From: Rhodospirillales bacterium
GTDB lineage: Bacteria; Pseudomonadota; Alphaproteobacteria; Micavibrionales; UBA2020
NCBI GenBank assembly: GCA_023266795.1
Contig: JAHFPI010000058.1
Location: forward strand, 1-10,456
DNA length: 10,456 nucleotides
Direction: 5' to 3'
The notes under the pieces were generated by a model. The model searched no databases. It worked only from the letters and a program-made list of their open reading frames with translations, and was not told the origin of the DNA. Numbering within the stretch: the first letter of the stretch is position 1; each line of letters opens with the position of its first letter. The position numbers were made by a program, and so were the translations under genes. Positions 1 to 5,416 of the stretch are shown one piece after another.

Positions 1-1224
1 AGATATGAAGTTTCCCATGATGATTTCTCCATGGCCACCCGGCAAAAAGCCGCCGAGATCCTGACGCTCGACCTGAAGGAAGCGCTGCCCGACATTTTTA
101 TGCTGAATACGAACCTTATCCCCCGGCTGGTCGACCGGGTCTGGCGCAAGGCCTGTGACGACGCCCTCGCGGAAAACGAGGGGATTTATGCGCACAAAGG
201 CGGAACGATCGTCCATATCTATTTTTATGAGCTGCCGTTTCATACGGGCAAAGCCAAAGTCTCCGGCATTAGGGACAAAATAGCCCCTCTCCTGCAGCAG
301 GCCAAAAAAGACGACAGCATCCTTGAATACAGGGTAGAAAAAGGCTCGCCGTCCGGCCAGCAGAAGGGCCCGCCCCCCGTCAATCCGGATGTGGCTAAAT
401 TCCTCAAGGAAGGTCTCGGAATTAATCCGACGGCGGAAGTTTTCCGTCTGTGGACATCCCGCGTCAAAAAGGAAATGGAGGTAGGCGCCCAAACCTCTCC
501 GCTGACGCGCGACATGAGGGATGTCGCCGCCAAAGCTGATGTCAGCTATGCCCCGTGGTGGCGGCCGGCCAATGAAATGCTGATCGGCTCCATCGGCTGC
601 GTCTGGGGACAGGTTCCCGCGCTGGAATGCACGCCGGTGGAAATATTCAGGCAGGATCTTGCCGTTCTCTTCGCCGCCTGCCTTGAACTTGAAAAGATGC
701 AGGCAAAAGTGCATATGGCGCTGATCGTGGTGCCGGTGAGAATGGCGACGCTGGCCAACAACGAGGCGCTGGACCTTTATCTCAATCTCCTGCGCCGCCT
801 GAACCCGGAAATCAGAAAGAACCTGATAATCGAGGTCAAAAACCTGCCCAAAGATACCGTCCTGACCCACCTCGTCATCGCCACGAACAGCCTTTCCGAG
901 CTGGTGCGGGCGTTTGTTTTTGAAACCGGCATGCTGTCCTATGCCGATTACGGCCGGAGTTTCGCCAAGCTGCACGCCTGCGGATTCGACCTGTCGGAAA
1001 GCCGCCTTGACGAAAACGAGCAGACGCGGCTCCTCAAAAAATATGCCGCCTACTACAGCAATCTTGGCCTCAAGACCTATATCAAGGGCGTCACAAACCC
1101 GAGAATCCTCGATGCCGCCATGCAGGCCGGTTTTGCCTATATTTCCGGCATCCTCATCAAGCCGCAGCAGAAATCCTACTTCCCCCTGCAAAAACTGCCG
1201 CTGGAGGATATTAAGAGGGGGTAG
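1..1224 (+). CDS. Degenerate EAL-domain-like protein, 5' end cut by the window edge
   Basis: The frame is open from base 1 to the TAG at 1222-1224. An ATG at 31 exists, but no Shine-Dalgarno sequence precedes it and the ten codons before it read as coding, so the true start is probably outside the window. Residues are counted from that ATG. The C-terminal half (about 200-380) follows the EAL phosphodiesterase layout: IIEV (266-269) where EAL proteins have the EITE strand, ADYGRS (305-310) in place of DDFGTG, LGLKTYIKGV (345-354) in place of LGLKVVAEGV, and YISGILIKP (370-378) in place of the final QGYLFSRP strand. The EAL signature and the metal-binding acidic residues are not kept, so catalysis of c-di-GMP hydrolysis is unlikely; a binding or scaffold role is inference. 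The N-terminal ~190 residues match nothing I recognise. A Gly/Pro-rich linker lies at about 105-118. It converges on the signalling operon next to it. Confidence 0.72.
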   Translation, partial: RYEVSHDDFSMATRQKAAEILTLDLKEALPDIFMLNTNLIPRLVDRVWRKACDDALAENEGIYAHKGGTIVHIYFYELPFHTGKAKVSGIRDKIAPLLQQAKKDDSILEYRVEKGSPSGQQKGPPPVNPDVAKFLKEGLGINPTAEVFRLWTSRVKKEMEVGAQTSPLTRDMRDVAAKADVSYAPWWRPANEMLIGSIGCVWGQVPALECTPVEIFRQDLAVLFAACLELEKMQAKVHMALIVVPVRMATLANNEALDLYLNLLRRLNPEIRKNLIIEVKNLPKDTVLTHLVIATNSLSELVRAFVFETGMLSYADYGRSFAKLHACGFDLSESRLDENEQTRLLKKYAAYYSNLGLKTYIKGVTNPRILDAAMQAGFAYISGILIKPQQKSYFPLQKLPLEDIKRG

Positions 1225-1231
1225 CTATTAC

Positions 1232-1300
1232 TGAAAAAGGGGTTCTGTGTATACAATCGTACCGAGATTTATTTCAACTTACTCTGACCCCTTTGTTTCA
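1232..1300. repeat. Imperfect inverted repeat between convergent genes
   Basis: AAAGGGGT at 1236-1243 is the exact reverse complement of ACCCCTTT at 1287-1294. With a two-base gap the match extends outwards to TGAAA (1232-1236) and TTTCA (1296-1300). The 43-base spacer is long for an intrinsic terminator and no clear U-tract follows. The right arm lies inside the 3' end of the small-protein gene and encodes part of its C-terminus. The arms could be the ends of a small decayed element, or a weak two-way terminator for the convergent genes. The pairing is seen directly; the role is not established. Confidence 0.4.
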
Positions 1301-1565
1301 CCCTTGATTCAGTGTCTTCCAAGACTTTTTCTGCCTTCTTGATCTTGTCCAGCATGTCTTCTGGCGAAGGAGCATTGTTTTTAGAAGGCATATTTTCTTC
1401 TTCAGCCCGCAGCAGAGCAAACTGATCCTGCTCCCAGCTATGAAGGATTTTATCTTTTTCTGCCTGCGTTAAACGACTATCGGCCAGAACCGACTCAGGG
1501 CTCTTGTAGAGCTTTTCCGGGTCTTCTATCGCGTGGCCGACGATTTTTTTTGATTTATGACTCAT
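1269..1565 (-). CDS. Small acidic protein of unknown function, last gene of the signalling operon
   Basis: 98 residues from an ATG at 1565, preceded at 7 bases by GGGAG. A longer reading from 1619 would overlap the preceding response-regulator gene and has no ribosome binding site. The protein is hydrophilic, with no signal peptide or membrane segment. Its core has the pattern P-x2-VLADSRL-x3-EK-x2-IL-x2-WE-x-D-x2-ALLRAEEENM (about residues 23-59), which I recognise as a recurring layout in small uncharacterised alphaproteobacterial proteins: a short acidic helix-turn-helix-like hairpin followed by a Glu-rich segment. The C-terminus (about 68-98) is a charged, probably helical tail ending in lysines. 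It starts 20 bases after the response-regulator gene and so is almost surely co-transcribed with it. A role as an accessory or adaptor of the two-component system is inference from position only. Confidence 0.75.
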   Translation of the reverse strand: MSHKSKKIVGHAIEDPEKLYKSPESVLADSRLTQAEKDKILHSWEQDQFALLRAEEENMPSKNNAPSPEDMLDKIKKAEKVLEDTESRVKQRGQSKLK

Positions 1566-1585
1566 AATGACGCTCCCGCATACGC

Positions 1586-2077
1586 TTATGGCTTGATTGA
1601 GTAGCCGCCGCTCATCCATGAAATAACATCATCTTTGTCTTTTACCTTTTGCTCATTTTTTTTGTTGGTGTCGCCCAACAATTGATGACGACATGTGGCA
1701 AACTCCAGAACATCCCTGAGTAACTCCGGTTTTTCGCGCATCAAACCCTTGTTCACAAAATCCTCAGCCCCTTCTCTGATAAGAGCTAATGCCAGATCGT
1801 GGTCCTCCAGACCGGTTAGAACCACAATCGGAATTTCAGAAGCGTAGCTTTTCATGCGGTCAAAACTATCCCGCCCATTTTTTGTATCGGGAAGCCCGAG
1901 ATCAAGCAGAATGAGGCTGACGCTATTTTTGCGTTCTTGAATATGCGACTCGGCGTCAGCCATGTTCATCTTGTGGTTGACCTTAAAACGCCCGGGAAGA
2001 TGCTTATCAATGGTTCTGCACACCAGAAAAGCATCATCAACTGAATCTTCAACAAGCAGAATTTCATGTGTTGCCAT
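1586..2077 (-). CDS. Receiver-only response regulator (CheY-like)
   Basis: 163 residues: one receiver domain (about 4-132) and a charged tail with no output domain. The receiver is complete: acidic pair Glu10-Asp11 in the ILLVED strand, phospho-acceptor Asp59 in LILLDLGLPD, Thr88 in VVLTG, and Lys110 in FVNKG. The domain should accept phosphate from a histidine kinase, most likely the one encoded two genes upstream, and act by protein contact or as a phosphate sink. The tail (133-163) is rich in Lys, Asp and Asn. The start ATG at 2077 is preceded by a G-rich GGGGGGA ribosome binding site 5 bases away. It lies 111 bases downstream of the Rcp1-like regulator gene on the same strand, so an internal promoter is possible. 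Receiver assignment is secure; the partner is inferred from context. Confidence 0.93.
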   Translation of the reverse strand: MATHEILLVEDSVDDAFLVCRTIDKHLPGRFKVNHKMNMADAESHIQERKNSVSLILLDLGLPDTKNGRDSFDRMKSYASEIPIVVLTGLEDHDLALALIREGAEDFVNKGLMREKPELLRDVLEFATCRHQLLGDTNKKNEQKVKDKDDVISWMSGGYSIKP

Positions 2078-2189
2078 GGCAATCCCCCCACTTTACCCGC
2101 CATAATACCAGTATAGTCCTCATTCTCTTTATGACTGGTAAACAACCGTTAGTAAGTGCGGCAATATTGTGTCAAAAATGTATACAATT
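2078..2189 (-). promoter_or_regulatory. Intergenic region with dyad symmetry ahead of the second regulator gene
   Basis: This gap is much wider than the others in the operon. It holds an inverted repeat TACCAGT (2106-2112) and ACTGGTA (2134-2140) with a 21-base spacer. On the minus strand a TATACT hexamer (2115-2110), close to a sigma-70 -10 box, overlaps one arm, and a perfect TTGACA (2175-2170) lies further upstream, but neither is paired with a convincing partner at 16-18 bases. A secondary promoter with an operator is possible. The symmetry is seen; promoter activity is inference. Confidence 0.3.
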
Positions 2190-2648
2190 TTATAGATTGT
2201 CGCCGGGCAAAAGCACCGCCTCTAACCAGTATTCCTTGAGTCGTTTGACTGATTCCAATAAACCCTCAGTGGTCGCCGGCTTCTGCATATAGGCATTGGC
2301 ACCCGTCTGATAACACGCATCAATATCTTTGTCATTTGAAGATGTCGTCCAGATGATGACAGGTATGCGCCGTAGAGATGCATCTTCCTTGATCTGCTGG
2401 AGCACTTTATGCCCGTCCATGCCGGGCATGTTGAGATCAAGCAGAATTAATGCCGGTCTCTCAGCTATACCTATTTCGTTGAAACTGCCTCCATGTTTAA
2501 GAAAACCTATCGCTTCCTTGCCTGTCTTGCATAAGGCAACAGGATTATTGAGACCGACTTTTTTAAAGGCGCGGACAATGGCTTCGTAATCATCCTCGTT
2601 ATCATCAACGACAAGAATAGTATGTGATTTTAGGGGCGGATTACTCAT
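2190..2648 (-). CDS. Rcp1-type receiver-only response regulator
   Basis: 152 residues forming a single receiver domain (about 8-140). Key residues: Asp15-Asp16 in ILVVDDNEDD, phospho-acceptor Asp71 in LILLDLNMPGMDG, Thr101 in the IIWTTSSND stretch, and Lys123-Pro124 in YMQKP. The DDNEDD start, the long loop before the Asp71 strand (about 51-65) and the TTSSND motif are typical of Rcp1, the partner of cyanobacterial phytochrome kinases, and of relatives coded beside PAS kinases. There is no DNA-binding or enzymatic output domain. Its ATG (2648-2646) overlaps the TGA stop of the kinase gene as ATGA, so translation is coupled and the two proteins should be made together. This is the most likely direct partner of the kinase. 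Target of the phosphorylated form is unknown. Confidence 0.94.
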   Translation of the reverse strand: MSNPPLKSHTILVVDDNEDDYEAIVRAFKKVGLNNPVALCKTGKEAIGFLKHGGSFNEIGIAERPALILLDLNMPGMDGHKVLQQIKEDASLRRIPVIIWTTSSNDKDIDACYQTGANAYMQKPATTEGLLESVKRLKEYWLEAVLLPGDNL

Positions 2649-4549
2649 AGGTCACCACCCCCTAACGTGAAGTAAAAAGTCGTACCCTTGCCAAGCTCTG
2701 ATTCAAGCCAGATATGCCCCTTATGACGTTCGATAATTTTTTTGACGAAGGTTAAGCCAGACCCCGTTCCCTCTTCATTTTTAACGGCAGGGTTTTCAAG
2801 CCTTTTGAAAATACGGAATATTTCCTCATGAAATTCCGGCTCTATGCCTATGCCGTTATCCTTGACATAGAAGACATCTTTCTCATCATCGTGCGGCGCT
2901 TTTACATTCTCCAGATGACCCACCTCGACAAGGCGCTCCGGCTTGTCATTATATTTGACGGCATTGGTGATAAGATTACGGAAGACTTCCGCAATTTTCA
3001 GTTTGTCGCAGACAATGCGCGGCATGGGGTTCGGTATAGTCACTTTCGCGTTGTGCTCTTTAAGAAAAGTATCCATCATTTGCCGGACTTCGCCGACAAT
3101 TTCATTAGGGTCGATTTCTTGCACCGCAAGATCAGTGCGGCCTAACCGGGAGAAGTACAGCAGATCGCCAATCAATTTCTCCATGCGCTGACTGAGATAC
3201 ATGAGGCGACGCATACGGCGTATGCCCTCCGCATCCAGCTTGTCCTGATAGTCTTCCAGCAAAAAGGAGGCCTGAGTCAATAAACCGCGCAATGGTTCTT
3301 TCAGATCATGCGATGCGATATAAGCGAAGTCATCCAGTTCCTGATTGCTGCGCTTGAGCTCCTGAGTGTATTTCAGCAGCCGTATCTCTGTTTTCTTGAG
3401 GTCTGTAATATCCCTGATAACCCCAACCAGGAATGGCTCTCCCTCCTCATTTTTGAAGGTTACTTTTTTAGTAGATAATATATGCCGCACCCCCTTGAAG
3501 TCGGTAAAGGATTCTTCGTTGACATCCACCTCGCTGGAATTGAAAACTTTATTATCCCTTTCCCAAAAAACATCTGCTTCCGCTTTTGGAAAAAATTCAT
3601 AGTCACTTTTGCCGATAAACTTCTCTGGCGTCCCGTGCATAAAATCCCAAAAAGATTTGTTGCCGCCAATCCAGCGATGCTGCTTATCTTTCATAAAGAT
3701 CGGATCGGGAATATGGTTGATCATATTTTGTAGGTATTGGTGCGCGGCCTGTAATTTCTTATCCGCATTCTTTCGTTCGCTGATGTCGCGGATGATGCCG
3801 CTAAATAAGCGCTTGCCTTCGCTGGTTTTAACTTCTGCCACGGACAAATTCATAGGGAACGTGGAGCCGTCTTTACGCAAGCCCTCAAGTTCCCTGCCAA
3901 TGCCGATGATTTTGGCCTTGCCGGTCTCCAGATAGTCATGAATATATTGATCATGATGCGTTGAATGCTCTGCTGGCATCAGCATTTTTACGTTTTTACC
4001 AATTACCTCTTCGCCTTCGTAGCCGAATATTTTCTTGCAGGCTTTGTTATAACTCTGAACAATTCCCCCTTCATCAATCGTGATAAGGCCGTCAACGATG
4101 TTTTCCATCACCGCACGCAGCTTGGATTCGCTACTTTGAAGTTTCAGGGACAGACGGGCCATGTCGAGATTTTCTGACGTCACGAGCTTAAGAGCCTCCG
4201 GTATGAGCTTCAGCATGACGACGAAGGTGATAACGGATGCAATGGCGGTCAGCGCCTTGATGACGCCTTCGACGGCATAGTCAGGGTGCCATAGAACCCA
4301 GATGCTCATCAGGTGCGTGGTACCGCAGAGAACAATGAAGATGGCGAACAGTAAAAAGAGGTTTTTGAACGGCAAGTCTTTGCGGTGTCGGACAAAGTAC
4401 AGCAGCGTCAGTGGTATGGCGTAATAGGCACCGGCAATACCCGCATCAGAGAGAATATGCAGCCACAGAATATCTGGTTGCCAGAGAAAGCAATGCCCAT
4501 GGGGCATGAAATTGTCGGAATTAAAAAAATCCAGTATGGGTTGTATCAT
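2645..4549 (-). CDS. Membrane histidine kinase with ethylene-receptor-like and FixL-like sensor domains
   Basis: 634 residues. N-terminal three-helix membrane domain (about 29-52, 62-84, 94-118) matching the ethylene-binding domain of plant ETR1: Asp35, Tyr42, Ile45, Pro46, Cys75 and His79 align with ETR1 Asp25, Tyr32, Ile35, Pro36, Cys65 and His69 at a constant +10 offset; the Cys/His pair binds Cu(I) in ETR1. PAS 1 (about 141-258) resembles the FixL haem PAS, with HHDQYI (His199), IIGIGR (Arg219) and the KDGSTFPMNLSV strand. PAS 2 is about 268-386. A coiled linker leads to HisKA (about 400-470; His414 in SHDLKEPL) and HATPase (about 515-630; Asn525/Asn529, DNGIGI at 564-569, GTGSGL at 594-599). 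All kinase motifs are present. The ATG is preceded by GGGGAGG at 8 bases. It is the first gene of the operon and is translationally coupled to the Rcp1-like regulator. Kinase call is certain; ligand identities are inferred. Confidence 0.95.
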   Translation of the reverse strand: MIQPILDFFNSDNFMPHGHCFLWQPDILWLHILSDAGIAGAYYAIPLTLLYFVRHRKDLPFKNLFLLFAIFIVLCGTTHLMSIWVLWHPDYAVEGVIKALTAIASVITFVVMLKLIPEALKLVTSENLDMARLSLKLQSSESKLRAVMENIVDGLITIDEGGIVQSYNKACKKIFGYEGEEVIGKNVKMLMPAEHSTHHDQYIHDYLETGKAKIIGIGRELEGLRKDGSTFPMNLSVAEVKTSEGKRLFSGIIRDISERKNADKKLQAAHQYLQNMINHIPDPIFMKDKQHRWIGGNKSFWDFMHGTPEKFIGKSDYEFFPKAEADVFWERDNKVFNSSEVDVNEESFTDFKGVRHILSTKKVTFKNEEGEPFLVGVIRDITDLKKTEIRLLKYTQELKRSNQELDDFAYIASHDLKEPLRGLLTQASFLLEDYQDKLDAEGIRRMRRLMYLSQRMEKLIGDLLYFSRLGRTDLAVQEIDPNEIVGEVRQMMDTFLKEHNAKVTIPNPMPRIVCDKLKIAEVFRNLITNAVKYNDKPERLVEVGHLENVKAPHDDEKDVFYVKDNGIGIEPEFHEEIFRIFKRLENPAVKNEEGTGSGLTFVKKIIERHKGHIWLESELGKGTTFYFTLGGGDL

Positions 4550-4579
4550 ATCATCTGCCTCCCCGCATGGGACTGCGTC

Positions 4580-4605
4580 ACAATTACAATTGGAACAGTA
4601 ATTGT
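4580..4605. promoter_or_regulatory. Candidate operator: perfect 8-bp inverted repeat upstream of the kinase gene
   Basis: ACAATTAC (4580-4587) and GTAATTGT (4598-4605) are exact reverse complements separated by 10 bases, 31-56 bases upstream of the kinase start codon. ACAATT also occurs twice in tandem on the left side, giving three related half sites. The position, just upstream of the ribosome binding site in an AT-rich leader, fits a repressor or activator site for the signalling operon. It could instead form a weak RNA hairpin in the 5' leader. No matching regulator is encoded in the window. Confidence 0.4.
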
Positions 4606-4699
4606 CCAGTATTTTTTTATTACAACCAAATTATTAAATATGAAATTTCTCATTAATTATTAACCAAAGAAGGGATCAGCGTAAATTGAAACAGCAAAC

Positions 4700-4720
4700 G
4701 AGCGGGTTGAATCCCCCCTC
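4700..4720 (-). terminator. Weak hairpin downstream of the secreted-protein gene
   Basis: GAG-C-GGG (4700-4706) can pair with CCC-CC-CTC (4713-4720) around a six-base loop, with a bulge on one side. On the minus strand, which is the direction of transcription of the murJ operon, the bases after it are only moderately T-rich. It begins 27 bases past the stop codon of the upstream gene, a suitable place for a terminator, but the stem is short and imperfect. Confidence 0.25.
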
Positions 4721-4746
4721 AAATTTATTGCGTGCTATCCCTCAAA

Positions 4747-5415
4747 TCACTCCCAGAAAAAGGAATTCTTCCTGTAAATCGTGCCGGGCTTGGTGCGGGG
4801 GAGGGTCAGTTGCGGATCGGCGAGGAAGTCGCGGTAATAGCCGGTCGCAAAAGGATGGTATTTCGTGGCAAGATCGACCGAGCCCATGATGGTCGCAAAC
4901 ACGGGGGCGTATTGCTCGAACACCTCCATCCGCGACGAGCAGCTGACGACGTAGCGCGTATCCGCATAGATGCTGCCGATCATCTCGCCGTACATGTTCA
5001 TTTTGCCGCTGCCGTTGGCCTGCACGAAAGATGCCTTGATCGCCGTCGCATCGCCCTTGCCGCCGAGGCTGGCCGGGGCGCGGTAATCGGTGATGGTCGC
5101 GTTTTCATGCTCGGCGACTTCATGCTCCCAGAAGCTGCGGTCCAGCGTTTCGTCAACCGCTTCGGTCATCAGGTGCTTGGGATAAATCTGCAAGCGGCCG
5201 TCTTTTTCCGCCTTGACGCGGCAGGTCGCAAAATCCTCCCCGATCGGGCCGGCAATCCGCAGCCGCGTGGTCGGGACGTCTTCGGTCTGGATCCGCCAGC
5301 TGTCCGGGAAGGAGAATGTGAAGCCGTTGACGTTGTCTTTCCAGACGTAAGTACTGGCCTCTGCCGTGGCAGTGAACCCCATCAGGACGACTACGCCGCA
5401 TAAAATCTTTCGCAT
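4747..5415 (-). CDS. Secreted periplasmic protein of unknown function, coupled to murJ
   Basis: 222 residues with an N-terminal signal peptide: MRK, a hydrophobic stretch (4-16) and an AEA site that predicts cleavage after Ala20. There is no lipobox. The mature protein has two cysteines (Cys65 and Cys159) that may form a disulfide in the periplasm. The opening GFTFSFPDSWRIQ (31-43) and the later segment FEQYAPVFATIMGSVD (166-181) recall the layout of PsbP/DcrB-like small periplasmic alpha-beta proteins, where an N-terminal beta hairpin and a C-terminal helix with a conserved Phe frame the sheet. That fold match is from pattern only. The C-terminal ~40 residues are a basic, aromatic-rich tail. 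Its ATG lies one base after the murJ stop, and its ribosome binding site (GAGGAG) is inside murJ, so the two are translated together. A link to envelope growth is inferred from this pairing. Confidence 0.85.
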   Translation of the reverse strand: MRKILCGVVVLMGFTATAEASTYVWKDNVNGFTFSFPDSWRIQTEDVPTTRLRIAGPIGEDFATCRVKAEKDGRLQIYPKHLMTEAVDETLDRSFWEHEVAEHENATITDYRAPASLGGKGDATAIKASFVQANGSGKMNMYGEMIGSIYADTRYVVSCSSRMEVFEQYAPVFATIMGSVDLATKYHPFATGYYRDFLADPQLTLPRTKPGTIYRKNSFFWE

Positions 5416-5416
5416 T

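Noticed and set aside
1566..1619. Longer form of the small protein starting at 1619
   Set aside because: It would overlap the response-regulator gene by 34 bases and lacks a ribosome binding site, while the ATG at 1565 has GGGAG at proper spacing.
4606..4690. FNR/FixK-type box (TTGAT-N4-ATCAA) upstream of the FixL-like kinase
   Set aside because: I looked for it because of the oxygen-sensor-like PAS domain, but no acceptable match was found in the AT-rich leader.
4732..5403. 223-codon open frame on the + strand
   Set aside because: Antisense to the signal-peptide protein gene, which has a proper start, ribosome binding site inside murJ and a clear secretion signal.
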